NCBI RefSeq assembly: GCF_000315915.1
Contig: NC_020185.1
Location: 1,054,001-1,118,000 of the forward strand
Reading direction: 5' to 3'
Origin: Henningerozyma blattae CBS 6284
Lineage: Eukaryota; Ascomycota; Saccharomycetes; Saccharomycetales; Saccharomycetaceae
DNA: 64,000 bases
The position numbers and the translations under genes were made by a program. Below the pieces are notes generated by a model. The model was not told the origin of the DNA, made no database searches, and was given only the letters and a program-made list of their open reading frames with translations. Positions 1 through 9,288 of the stretch are shown here, in pieces (the stretch's first letter is position 1; each line of letters begins with the position of its first letter).

Positions 1-312
1 TTTTCTAGGCCAAAAACAATTTATAAAATGCCAACATTTTATTCGACGCCTAATCCTTATATTTTATATACTTTATATGATTTTTATTCCTACTTAAATG
101 GGTAGGAGGTTTCTATGCTATAAAATACTTACTAAAAAAAGAACTATTCTCTAAATTATGACTGACAGTGATACTAATAAAAAGGATTCTAATGTTGAAC
201 AGGAATTATTTTCCAAAATCGGTAACTTTGCCGCCAACTATTAGAAATAAACATATAGACGAAAAAAAAATATAAAAAAATATCAAAAACCAAATATATC
301 TGATAATTCTAT

Positions 313-320
313 TCGGCCGA
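313..320. promoter_or_regulatory. TCGGCCGA palindrome, copy 1
   Basis: Perfect palindrome TCGGCCGA inside the 10-bp palindrome TTCGGCCGAA (312-321). It is made of two abutting CGG/CCG triplets, the kind of half-site bound by Zn2Cys6 proteins. The same octamer recurs upstream of the same transporter and twice upstream of the zinc-cluster gene at 5254-7932. From memory, S. cerevisiae Rds1 and Yll054c have CGGCCG-type motifs; that is not checked here. Confidence 0.5.
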
Positions 321-490
321 ACTATTGAATACTAATTTAAAGAAATAAATTGTCCTTTATCGAGCTCAAATAATCCATTAGATAATAAGATTTTATAATT
401 TTTATTTTACTTGTTTAGAACTTGAGCTTCCTTTACAGGAACATTTCATAAGCAAATCAATATTAATTTTATCTTTACGATGGATCTTGT

Positions 491-497
491 TGACTAA
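491..497. promoter_or_regulatory. Yap1-type response element
   Basis: TGACTAA, the reverse complement of TTAGTCA, lies 590 bp before the transporter ATG. A second site, TTACTAA, is at 129-135. S. cerevisiae FLR1 is a known Yap1 target with several such sites, so the placement is sensible. A 7-bp match alone is weak evidence. Confidence 0.35.
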
Positions 498-830
498 CGT
501 CTATTGTAAGAGGAAACTATGCACAACCATTTCAATAGAGAATGTCTAACTCCTAGGATTAAAGCCCTTCACAGTCCCTACGGATTTTTACAGGAAAAAA
601 TATTGGTTGTAAAAATTTTATCATCCAATAACAGAAATTTTTTTCGTTTGAAGGAATTATTTACATCCAACTATTATTGTATTCTACATTAATAATATGT
701 AGCTAAAATTTTTATTAGAGCTCCTGGTATTTTATATCTCGGACGAGTTCAAATTTTTACAGATGATATCTTATCCTGTAAATATACGTAGGAGTTCTGA
801 AAGGCTTCAATACTATTATTTAATTTTTAT

Positions 831-838
831 TCGGCCGA
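831..838. promoter_or_regulatory. TCGGCCGA palindrome, copy 2
   Basis: Second TCGGCCGA upstream of the transporter, about 250 bp before its ATG. A one-mismatch copy (ACGGCCGA) follows at 864-871, 33 bp downstream. Two close copies suggest a real operator rather than chance. Confidence 0.5.
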
Positions 839-1086
839 GCTTAAGATTCTTACTATCAAAGTTACGGCCGAGTTATCAATTCTTGGAAATAATTCCAAGG
901 CTACGGGCATTTGTTAGATGGAATAATAGCGTCATTAATTAACTAAGACTAACAGATAAAAAATAAATAAAATAAAATAAAATACAAGAAATAAGATGAT
1001 GTATTTAAGCAAGTGGGGTATAATTCAATAAAAATGAAGTTAGTTACAATGGAATCATAATTATCTTATCAATCCAAAACACCTGA

Positions 1087-2790
1087 ATGTATCTTGATTC
1101 TTTTAAAAATACTTTTTTCGTTGATATTTTAGAATATTTCAATGTAATACAAATTATAGAATATCCAAATGACATATCTACTTCATCTTCATCTTTAAAT
1201 AAAAAATTTTCTAATCAAGACGAGAAAAAAAATTCAATACTTCTAAAAGACGATAGCTCGATAAAAGATTATATTCCAGAATACCATTATAGCCCGAAAC
1301 TAAGTTCATCTCAAATAGATATAAGGCATTCAGAGCTTTCTAGTGATGAAACCGTTCAAGATACAGAATGGATCCTCAGGGATCCTTATTGTGTTACATG
1401 GCATAATGAAAATGATATAGATAACCCACAAAATTGGTCAATAAGAATGAAAACAGTGATGATGATTCAAACTTCAATATTAACTTGTGTCACCTATATG
1501 GGTGCCTCAATATATACTCCAGGACAAGAGGATATTCAGAACGAATTTAATGTGGGCCATATTGTCGGTACCTTAAATTTATCTGTGTATGTTCTTGGTT
1601 ATGGATTTGGACAAGTATTTTTTGCACCTCTTTCAGAAGTCAGTACTATTGATAGACAGATAATATATTCGCTAACTTTATTATTTTATTCAATTTTCCA
1701 AATTGGATGTGCTACCGTCAATAATATTGGAGGGTTAATTGTCATTAGATTCATTACTGGATTTTTATCTTCCCAAGCTTTGGCAACCACTGGTGCAACA
1801 ATGGCTGATTTTTTAGATGCAAGGTATTACGCTTATTTATTAGGTTTATGGTCAGTAGGTGCCATAGCAGCCCCGATTTTAGCACCTCTCTTGGGTGCTT
1901 GTATGGTTGTTGCCAAGAATTGGAGATGGATTTTTTGGTTTCTATGTTGGTTAAGTGCAACAATTACCTTAATTACCATGTTTTTTTACCCAGAGACTAA
2001 TCATGCTAACATATTACATCGTCGTGCTAAGCGTCTCAGAAAACAGATAGGAGATAATAAATACTATACAATGGATGAGAAAAAAATGCAAACTTTATCA
2101 TATAAAGAATTTGCCATTACAATTTTATATAAACCATTTAAAATAATGATCCATGAACCAATCATTATGGCGTTTGATGTTTACTCAGCATTGGTATATG
2201 CGGTGTTTTATATTTTCTTCGAGGCTTTCCCCTTAGTATTTAGCGGTATCTATCACTTTACCTTAATTGAACTTGGACTATCATATATGGGGTTTGCTGT
2301 TGGTACTGCTATATCTTACCCACTTTTTGCATGGTTTATTTACAAATATATTAGTCCAAAATTAGATCTTCCGAGGTTTCAACCAGAATCTTTCTTGGTA
2401 ATTATCCTATATCTTTGTTGGCTGTTTCCAATAGCTTTGTTCATGTTTGGTTGGACAGCAGGAGTTCATTGGTCATTACCCATGGTTTCAGAAATTGTAT
2501 TTTGTATTTTTCAATTTACTTTTTTCCAAATTATTTTTACATATTTAGCCCTATCTTATCCAACTCACGTGGCATCTGTATTTGCTGGTAACGGTGTAGT
2601 AAGATCATGTTTAGCAGGGGCCTTCCCACTATTCGGAGATATTTTGTTTAATAATTTAGCTACACCAAAATTTCCTGTTGCCTGGGGTTGTTCTGTTTTA
2701 GGATTTATAGCTTTGGCAATGTGTACAATTCCTTTTCTTATCTATAAATTTGGTGCTTATTTGCGTAGTAAATCAAGCTATACTGATTAA
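1087..2790 (+). CDS. FLR1: FLR1-type multidrug:H+ antiporter (MFS, DHA1)
   Basis: Predicted plasma-membrane drug/proton antiporter of the 12-helix DHA1 family, 567 residues (S. cerevisiae Flr1 has 548). Residues 1-109 are a hydrophilic cytoplasmic tail. The family landmark DIDNPQNW is at 110-117, followed by twelve hydrophobic segments to the C-terminus. A motif-A-like loop, APLSEVSTIDRQ, follows helix 2. The start is supported because the first 20 residues (a VDILEYF-type motif) match the Flr1 N-terminus as I remember it, as does the ending LRSKSSYTD. In S. cerevisiae FLR1 exports fluconazole, benomyl and other compounds and is induced by Yap1. Upstream are two Yap1-like sites and three CGGCCG palindromes also found before the zinc-cluster gene at 5254-7932. 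A recent paralogue of FLR1 is possible. Confidence 0.88.
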   Translation: MYLDSFKNTFFVDILEYFNVIQIIEYPNDISTSSSSLNKKFSNQDEKKNSILLKDDSSIKDYIPEYHYSPKLSSSQIDIRHSELSSDETVQDTEWILRDPYCVTWHNENDIDNPQNWSIRMKTVMMIQTSILTCVTYMGASIYTPGQEDIQNEFNVGHIVGTLNLSVYVLGYGFGQVFFAPLSEVSTIDRQIIYSLTLLFYSIFQIGCATVNNIGGLIVIRFITGFLSSQALATTGATMADFLDARYYAYLLGLWSVGAIAAPILAPLLGACMVVAKNWRWIFWFLCWLSATITLITMFFYPETNHANILHRRAKRLRKQIGDNKYYTMDEKKMQTLSYKEFAITILYKPFKIMIHEPIIMAFDVYSALVYAVFYIFFEAFPLVFSGIYHFTLIELGLSYMGFAVGTAISYPLFAWFIYKYISPKLDLPRFQPESFLVIILYLCWLFPIALFMFGWTAGVHWSLPMVSEIVFCIFQFTFFQIIFTYLALSYPTHVASVFAGNGVVRSCLAGAFPLFGDILFNNLATPKFPVAWGCSVLGFIALAMCTIPFLIYKFGAYLRSKSSYTD

Positions 2791-3863
2791 AATTTCCATT
2801 CTTAATATCGTGCTTACAGAAATGATATATATATGTATATATTCTACTAGTTTTACTAGTTTTACTAATTTTACTTCAAGAGGAGTATAGCATACTAAAC
2901 CTAGTCTGCTCTGTTTCTTCCTTGGAGGCTTAATAATTTAAAATCCTTCTTGTAGATAGGCTGCAAGTATTAATTTCTACGACATAAGCTTATTTATACT
3001 TTCAATCCCTCAGTTCATATTAGAAAAAATATATTAACTCAAGTAAAGTGTATAATAATTATCCGAACATTATATTTTTACAACTTTCAATTGTTAGTTT
3101 TAAAACTGATGGCATGTAAAAAAAGATATATATCATTTTTTTTATAAACAATCAGAAATTGTACACATGGTTTCATCACAAGTCAAAAAATTTTTTCTCC
3201 CCTCATGTTGAAACAAATTTGAAACACACAACTTTAATTTTACATTAAGGGTACCATCTATCCTATTGCCCAACTTCATAATTTAAAAATCGAATCTTTA
3301 TAATATTGTAGCACAATATCAGTAAATTCTTTTTCTATTTGGTGAAAAAAAACTTAATTAGGATCACATTTCACAAGTGTCTCTTTCCTCTATAGTTATT
3401 ATACTCCTGCAAGTTGCTGGTTTTGTGCATTATATCTCATTTTTTAATTGTTAATTTGTATTAATATACCAGATTTATATAAGCAATTTTCCTGTTTAGC
3501 TTACATTCTCCGTTCCTACGTGAATATCTGTGGGGTTACAAACCTGCTCAAAATTTAATAATAGTTCCAAATTGAGAATATTTTCGCGCTGGTTGCTGGT
3601 GAAAACCCTGAAAATGTATAGTTAAAAGATGGCTTTACTAAATGAAATAGATGGTTATTATTAGAAATTTGTGAATAAATCTATTAAATGAACAAGCCAG
3701 GGACGATGTTAGGTTAAAAATCAATCGTATATAAAGAGTGATAGTATTGGTAAAATAATGGTTGTAATTATAGGAAAAAATCATCAAGAAAAGAGATCAT
3801 TCTTTCAACTCTATCAATCATAATAACCAACTCTAAATTCTTTAGACACAATATATCCATAGA
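2791..3863. other. Spacer and promoter of the PIR gene
   Basis: No gene seen. It contains the FLR1 terminator region and then the PIR promoter. Candidate cell-cycle sites cluster at 3416-3421 and 3591-3610 (separate entry). A short ACTAGTTTT-type direct repeat lies near 2850. Confidence 0.6.
3591..3610. promoter_or_regulatory. SCB-like box overlapping two Swi5/Ace2-type sites
   Basis: TTTTCGCG (reverse complement CGCGAAAA, an SBF-type SCB core) occupies 3591-3598. It overlaps GCTGGT at 3598-3603, and a second GCTGGT lies at 3605-3610. A third is at 3416-3421. GCTGGT is the reverse complement of ACCAGC, the Swi5/Ace2 core. PIR1 and its relatives peak at M/G1 in S. cerevisiae through such factors, so these are plausible control sites about 255-270 bp before the ATG. 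Confidence 0.45.
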
Positions 3864-4973
3864 ATGCAATACAAACAAACATTAACTGCTGCTGCACTAG
3901 CTTCAACTGCCTTAGCTGCTTACAAACCAAATGAACCATGGTCTACTTTAACGCCAACTGCAACTTATTCAAATGCTTTAACTGATTATACTGGTTCTTT
4001 TGGTATTGCAGTCGTTCCTTTAGCAACAACTGCCTCATCAGCCGCCAAAGCTAAGAGAGACGCTGTTTCCCAAATTGGTGATGGCCAAATCCAAGCTGCT
4101 ACTACTACCACTTCTACCGTTGCTCCAAAGAAGAGCACAGCTGCTGCTGTATCTCAAATCGGTGATGGTCAAATTCAAGCCACTACCAAGACTGAAGCCC
4201 CAAAACAAACTGCCGCTGCCGTCTCTCAAATCGGTGATGGTCAAATCCAAGCCACTACCAAGACTGAAGCCCCAAAACAAACTGCCGCTGCCGTCTCTCA
4301 AATCGGTGATGGTCAAATCCAAGCCACTACCAAGACTGAAGCCCCAAAACAAACTGCCGCTGCTGTCTCTCAAATCGGTGATGGCCAAATCCAAGCCACT
4401 ACTAATACCGTTTTAACAAAAGAAAGTGCTGCTGCAGTTTCCCAAATTGGCGATGGTCAAATTCAAGCTACTACTAAAGCTCAAGCTCCAAAAAGCACAG
4501 CTGCTGCTGTATCTCAAATAGGTGATGGTCAAATCCAAGCTACCACAAGAAAAACCACTACATTAGACGGTAAAACTTTCACACCATCGGCTACTGAAGA
4601 TGGCTCTAAAACTACATCCACAACTCCAGCTCAAAATTCACCATCTGATGAAGATTCCTTCTTCCAAGCTGAAGCCTGTAAGAATAATGGTACATTATCT
4701 ATGACGTTAAAAAATGGTATTTTAACTGATATTAAAGGTAGAGTTGGTTCTATTGTAGCTAACAGACAATTCCAATTTGATGGTCCACCACCACAAGCTG
4801 GTGCCATTTATGCTGCTGGTTGGTCTATTACCCCAGAAGGTAACTTAGCTATTGGTTCTAATGATGTCTTCTACCAATGTTTATCTGGTAATTTCTACAA
4901 TCTATACGATGAAAGTCAAGGTAAGCAATGTCAAAAAGTTTATTTACAAGCTATTGAATTAGTGAACTGTTAA
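3864..4973 (+). CDS. PIR-family covalently linked cell-wall protein
   Basis: Secreted mannoprotein with internal repeats, of the HSP150/PIR1/PIR3/CIS3 family, 369 residues. A signal peptide covers residues 1 to about 19. A Kex2 site, KR, is at 64-65. Seven PIR units follow with core SQIGDGQIQ; the first starts at residue 69, and units 2-7 start exactly every 24 residues. The conserved glutamine of this core forms the alkali-labile ester to beta-1,3-glucan. A Ser/Thr-rich linker leads to the C-terminal domain with the diagnostic spacing C-66-C-16-C-12-C, ending in Cys369. The start ATG directly precedes the signal peptide. Which S. cerevisiae paralogue is the orthologue cannot be decided by eye. 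Units 2-4 are nearly identical at DNA level, pointing to recent homogenisation or expansion. Confidence 0.95.
   Translation: MQYKQTLTAAALASTALAAYKPNEPWSTLTPTATYSNALTDYTGSFGIAVVPLATTASSAAKAKRDAVSQIGDGQIQAATTTTSTVAPKKSTAAAVSQIGDGQIQATTKTEAPKQTAAAVSQIGDGQIQATTKTEAPKQTAAAVSQIGDGQIQATTKTEAPKQTAAAVSQIGDGQIQATTNTVLTKESAAAVSQIGDGQIQATTKAQAPKSTAAAVSQIGDGQIQATTRKTTTLDGKTFTPSATEDGSKTTSTTPAQNSPSDEDSFFQAEACKNNGTLSMTLKNGILTDIKGRVGSIVANRQFQFDGPPPQAGAIYAAGWSITPEGNLAIGSNDVFYQCLSGNFYNLYDESQGKQCQKVYLQAIELVNC
4068..4538 (+). repeat. 72-bp tandem repeats inside the PIR gene
   Basis: Seven copies of the SQIGDGQIQ unit begin at 4068, 4152, 4224, 4296, 4368, 4440 and 4512. All intervals are exactly 72 bp except the first (84 bp). 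Units starting at 4152, 4224 and 4296 encode identical 24-residue blocks and differ only at a few silent sites. Confidence 0.97.
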
Positions 4974-5253
4974 ATTTGATTCTATTAATTTCTGCATCAT
5001 GTTTCCTCTCATTATTTATCTTTCTGTTTTCTCCATTGCATTCAAATTTTAACTCATGCCTTTTATGATCTGTTTCACTTTTTTTAACGTTTTATAAACA
5101 TTTATATTCTCTGTATTTTAAACATATTTGATTATCTTTAGAAAAATATTGTTACCTTCTACATATATTTCAATGTGAATGTAACATACCTTTAAGGAAT
5201 CTATAAAGAGGTATGCTATATATATATATTTATTTACGTTATGATAAGAGGGG

Positions 5254-7932
5254 TTAATAGAAGTTTGGTAATTCTCCCAAACTTTCATTAATAACATCTG
5301 TAACCCATTCTAAATTATTTTCCAAAAATTGATTCATTAAATCTTCAGTAACACCTTGTGATAAATTATATTCTAATTGAGGCTCTAATTCATCTCTTTT
5401 ATTGAAAACTATAGGATTATAATTGGAAAGAATAGTTAATATCTCATTTAAAATGGGTTGATTATATGAAGCCAAAGTTTCTGGATTATTTAAGTTATGC
5501 ATTACTTTATGAGAATTTTTAATATTTAATCCCCATTTCATTGCAATTTTTCTTTGAACCGAAACTGGGATACTTTTACCTTCAAATCCATTACTCCAAA
5601 ATCGATTTGTATAAGTAGTTAATGCATTATTCTTTGCTAAATAATGAATATATTTAAACATGGAACAAGCCACCGAAATACTAATATATGATTGTCCCAG
5701 ATCATTAGCAAACCCGTTAAGTACACGCATATTAGAAGTAAAAGTATCATTTATTGAATTGAGAATATTATTAATAGTATTATCTTGCAAAGTTGGAGGG
5801 TTATTATTTCCAACTCGATTATTAGAATCATTTGAAGTAATATTTAATTGCAATTTTTTAAAAGCTATTCTTAATAGACAAGAAGATTGGAAAATCCATA
5901 ACTTTACTATGGTAAAACAAATCAATCTATTAATTGCAAATTTGAAATTTGTTGGGATATGTGATTTATATTTTTCTTGTTGATATTCAGAAACGATTGT
6001 GAATAATTGGCAATAGGATGAGATTGCCTTTGAAGTAAAATCATGATAATAAGGAGAATATTTGATAGCATCCTTTTTACAAAGTTCTTCGAAATGGAAT
6101 AATAAAGTTTGATAGATGTTTAATAAAGTACTATAACCTAAGATATTGATACGTAAAAGAGTGGCATTTTGTAAGTGATAAGCGTTAAGGGTAGCACCTC
6201 TCCAAGAAGATTCATTATTATTCAAAAATCCAGTGGGGCTATTTGATTTTAATTTTGATAGGGGAAATTTTTTATCTAATATTGATTTTAAAATTTCCAC
6301 ATTTTCTAAAACTGTGGATAAATTAGCATTTCCAGTAAAATATTGTAAACTTTGAATTAAATGAACCATAGATATATGGAATTTATATTGATCTAATAAT
6401 ATTTGTGATAAAGTGGAATCGAAACCTGGCGCGTTGTTATCTTCAAACATATCCATCGGAGTTTTATCAGAAGAAGCATCTCGCATGAATAAATTTAAAT
6501 AAATATCTTCACTTCCAAACATATCACCTTCACTTAAAGAAGTTTGCATTATAATCATTTGAAGGCCAAACCAAAGTTTTCTTCTAAAATTCAATCCGGA
6601 AGTAGTTATCCCATTAGAAGAGATTAATCTATCATATTTAGTTGGCTCATTATAAAGACCCAAAGTCAAAGCCATTTGGTACAAACATTTGATTGATAAT
6701 AAAGTTTCATTATTGGCATGGTTTTTCAAACTTTCTGGATTTAAATATTCTGCAATATAGAAATACAATAGACAACAGAGAGATAATTCATTTGTATATT
6801 TGAAAACGTTTAACAAGTATAATAATTTATGTGATAATAATGAAAATTGTCTTGCATATTGTAATGCATCTTTACCTTGTATCGTTTTCCTTTGCGGATC
6901 AATAGAATAACATTTTAAGGAGATTGTAATTATAATCAAGAAAAGAGTTAATGTTTCTAGTTTTTTCCGAACATTTTCATCACCAATATTAATTTGTAAT
7001 CTATTTGGTATTGATAAATCAAAGATTTCCTTTAATTCATCTTCGAAATCATTAATTTCCAAGATGGGGAATAAGGGGTAAATGTCTTGATAAAAAGTCT
7101 TTAATAGAGAATCGATAGTTTCTCTATCCATTAATAATATTTCAATCTCTGTCAAAAGAGTCTTTAAAATGGGTAATGATAATGGGTTTACATTAGAATT
7201 GATATCATATGAACTATAAATGAAATTTACAGGCGGCACATTTTCAGTAGATAATTTTTGGAATTGAATACTTGTCTTTATAGCATTTTCCAAGAATACC
7301 AGTAAACTAACTTCTTTAGCAGTGGCTGCTGTTGTAGTGGTGGTAGAATTTGTTAATCTTGGAACTAGTTTCCCTTCTGAATTTAAAATGACACTATCTT
7401 GTAATTCGAAAAGTGCTGTACCATGAGCGGCTCCTGCAAATGCTCTTGAGAAATGATCACTTTGAACAATAGTATGTAAGCCAAATGGTGGTTCAATAAA
7501 AGTGATAGTACCATATGCAACCATCGTATCACTTGGATGCCAAAGGGATAATATGAGAGGAGAGTTTGGCAAGTTTGAATTTGTCAAGTTTGCATTTGGT
7601 AACTCTGATGGTGATACCTCTGATGGTGGTAAATTATTATTAAAATCATGATGATCCGTTATTGAAGATGGAGTATGAGTATAACCTATTGTCATAAGCT
7701 GGTCTGTTGTTGGCATTACACTTTTTTTCGGTTGTGACATACTTTTTGGAGTATCTAAAGAATCTGGAAGAGAGTCATCTGATACGGGAGTGGAATAAGT
7801 ATAAGTACATAAAGTCGATGATTTGATACATCTCATACATGAAGGATGTTGCTGGTCACATTTAACTTTACGTCTACGACATGTTAGACAAACTTTTGAA
7901 GGTCTTGGTTTTTTAACACCTCTACGAGACAT
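5254..7932 (-). CDS. Zn2Cys6 (zinc-cluster) transcription factor
   Basis: Nuclear DNA-binding regulator of 892 residues. The binuclear zinc cluster is at the extreme N-terminus with Cys15, 18, 25, 32, 35 and 42 (CX2CX6CX6CX2CX6C), followed by a serine-rich linker. The rest is a long helical region typical of the fungal middle homology/activation part. I cannot assign an orthologue with confidence; the RDS1, YLL054C and OAF3 type are possibilities because of cluster sequence and size. Its own promoter holds two TCGGCCGA palindromes, and the only other copies in the window are upstream of the FLR1-type exporter. I infer an autoregulated factor that also controls the exporter. The N-terminal ATG right before the cluster is the only sensible start. 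Confidence 0.88.
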   Translation of the reverse strand: MSRRGVKKPRPSKVCLTCRRRKVKCDQQHPSCMRCIKSSTLCTYTYSTPVSDDSLPDSLDTPKSMSQPKKSVMPTTDQLMTIGYTHTPSSITDHHDFNNNLPPSEVSPSELPNANLTNSNLPNSPLILSLWHPSDTMVAYGTITFIEPPFGLHTIVQSDHFSRAFAGAAHGTALFELQDSVILNSEGKLVPRLTNSTTTTTAATAKEVSLLVFLENAIKTSIQFQKLSTENVPPVNFIYSSYDINSNVNPLSLPILKTLLTEIEILLMDRETIDSLLKTFYQDIYPLFPILEINDFEDELKEIFDLSIPNRLQINIGDENVRKKLETLTLFLIIITISLKCYSIDPQRKTIQGKDALQYARQFSLLSHKLLYLLNVFKYTNELSLCCLLYFYIAEYLNPESLKNHANNETLLSIKCLYQMALTLGLYNEPTKYDRLISSNGITTSGLNFRRKLWFGLQMIIMQTSLSEGDMFGSEDIYLNLFMRDASSDKTPMDMFEDNNAPGFDSTLSQILLDQYKFHISMVHLIQSLQYFTGNANLSTVLENVEILKSILDKKFPLSKLKSNSPTGFLNNNESSWRGATLNAYHLQNATLLRINILGYSTLLNIYQTLLFHFEELCKKDAIKYSPYYHDFTSKAISSYCQLFTIVSEYQQEKYKSHIPTNFKFAINRLICFTIVKLWIFQSSCLLRIAFKKLQLNITSNDSNNRVGNNNPPTLQDNTINNILNSINDTFTSNMRVLNGFANDLGQSYISISVACSMFKYIHYLAKNNALTTYTNRFWSNGFEGKSIPVSVQRKIAMKWGLNIKNSHKVMHNLNNPETLASYNQPILNEILTILSNYNPIVFNKRDELEPQLEYNLSQGVTEDLMNQFLENNLEWVTDVINESLGELPNFY

Positions 7933-8068
7933 TGTAGTGGGGCAGCTGTGCTTTTACTTATATATATATATATATTTATATATGATAATAATAACAAGAT
8001 TTTCTTAGTAATTTAATAATTGGTAGTAATAATTTTTCAATAAATAAAAGATATAGAAAGATAGGATT

Positions 8069-8076
8069 TCGGCCGA
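8069..8076. promoter_or_regulatory. TCGGCCGA palindrome, copy 3
   Basis: Perfect TCGGCCGA within TTCGGCCGAA (8068-8077), about 137 bp upstream of the zinc-cluster gene ATG. It is identical over 10 bp to the copy at 312-321 upstream of the exporter. Confidence 0.55.
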
Positions 8077-8122
8077 ATTAAAAAAAATATAAGTATCAAT
8101 TACATAAAAGTGTCACCCGTTC

Positions 8123-8130
8123 TCGGCCGA
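8123..8130. promoter_or_regulatory. TCGGCCGA palindrome, copy 4
   Basis: Second TCGGCCGA before the zinc-cluster gene, 54 bp from the previous copy. The pair suggests dimeric or cooperative binding and possible autoregulation. Confidence 0.55.
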
Positions 8131-8690
8131 AATTCAAATTTCAAAGATTAGCTAATTAATAAATAAATAGATAAATGTTTAGGTAAACATAGGTCTTGTC
8201 ATAAGTTTATCCGATAAAATAAATCTGAATAAAAGAGTTCTATTGTGTTTACTGGAAACACTAAAAAAAAACCGTTCCGTATATGGAGTATTCCTTGTGT
8301 ATATTACTTACACATGTGTATACATATATTGTTTTACCCTTTATATAGGGAAAAAAACGGGTCTTATATGATCTATATTGATACTTAGTAATAACATATA
8401 ATTAAAACATTTAAGGTTGAAGCATTTACGAATAAAGAAAGTACGCATGCCTAAAGTGTAAACATTATGTAATTCTACGAATGCCCATGTGGATTCTATT
8501 TACAACTTTCATTTCCTTTGATATCATAGAATGGATTAAACTTCAATGCAGTACCCAAATTGCGTTGCCTTTTTCCCTTGAAAGAATTTTTGCCAACGTA
8601 TCTTTGTAGAATAAGGATAATGAAAATTATGAAAAAATCATGAAAAAATCATGAAAAATCATGATGAATTATGAATGGCTTATGAAATTT

Positions 8691-8729
8691 GGATTCCATG
8701 GAATCATTAATTGTTATTCCATGGAATCC
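8691..8729. repeat. Paired TTCCATGGAA palindromes
   Basis: GGATTCCATGGAAT (8691-8704) and ATTCCATGGAATCC (8716-8729) are inverted copies separated by 11 bp. Each contains the perfect palindrome TTCCATGGAA. The role is unknown; a dimeric regulator site or a cruciform is possible. Confidence 0.8.
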
Positions 8730-8807
8730 AGCAGATAGGAAAAATAATAAGGATAAAGAAATTGAAAAAAAAATTTAAAAAAAGAAACGCCCCACACTCT
8801 GCGGAGA

Positions 8808-8818
8808 CCCCGCAAAAA
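8808..8818. promoter_or_regulatory. Mig1-type glucose repression site
   Basis: CCCCGCAAAAA matches the reverse complement of the Mig1 consensus (AT-rich tract next to SYGGGG) with its A-tract. A second GC box, GCGGGG, follows an A-rich run near 8874. They lie 400-480 bp before the BDH1 ATG, so glucose repression of this dehydrogenase is plausible. Confidence 0.4.
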
Positions 8819-9288
8819 TCTCCGCCGAATATCCCAAAACGGCAACACCGAAAAAAAAAAAGAAAAATAAAACGCGGGGGCTGCGGGATTTTCTGTGGAT
8901 CTCACATTCCTGCATTCCCGTTTTTTGCCGGAACCGGAAAGAGCGGAGCCGTGCTTTATGGAAATTGGATTACTGGAAAGGGAAGGTGGGTGGCTAATTT
9001 GGCTATACGTCATCGGTGTGACAGTGCCATTATTAGAAACCCATTATGCCTTTATCAATTATACCTTTAATTATTATGTCATTATAGCTAAATGTCTAAG
9101 TCTATGCCTAATATTGATAAACCTTTAGACATGATAATGATGGTGATAAGCATTTTGTCGAGTTCAAAAAACTCAAGTATATAAGGATGGCGTATATTTT
9201 ATTTACATCATCAAAATATTTCATCCAACATATCATCAAACAAATAACAAACAAACAAACACAAACAACTTAACAAACAAATATTATT

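Larger units (their letters stand above)
1..1086. other. Left-edge spacer and exporter promoter
   Basis: AT-rich non-coding DNA upstream of the FLR1-type transporter. I see no long reading frame. A 28-codon ATG frame (158-244, starting MTDSDTNKK) looks mildly protein-like but is too short to call. The spacer holds two perfect TCGGCCGA palindromes (313-320 and 831-838) and one ACGGCCGA variant (864-871). It also holds two Yap1-type sites, TTACTAA at 129-135 and TGACTAA at 491-497. This combination suits the promoter of a stress-induced drug exporter. Confidence 0.6.
7933..9288. other. Divergent promoter region, zinc-cluster gene and BDH1
   Basis: 1.36 kb with no convincing gene. Near the zinc-cluster gene it carries two TCGGCCGA sites. 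From 8620 to 8690 there are short ATGAAAAATC-type tandem repeats. An inverted repeat sits at 8691-8729. From 8780 to 8960 the DNA becomes unusually GC-rich with many CGG/CCG triplets and a Mig1-like site. Small frames over this island (8711-9070 on + and 8714-9013 on -) look like composition artefacts. Confidence 0.6.

Noticed and set aside
158..244. 28-codon ORF MTDSDTNKK... near the left edge
   Set aside because: Too short, no recognised family and no supporting context; a relic is possible but unsupported.
4038..4416. Long frames in other phases over the PIR repeats (4038-4394 on -, 4075-4416 on +)
   Set aside because: They are by-products of the 72-bp tandem repeat, whose length divisible by three keeps all frames open. 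They lack independent support.
8711..9128. Overlapping small ORFs on both strands in the BDH1 upstream region
   Set aside because: They lie on a GC-rich, triplet-rich promoter island, are lysine-rich or low complexity, and resemble no known protein.
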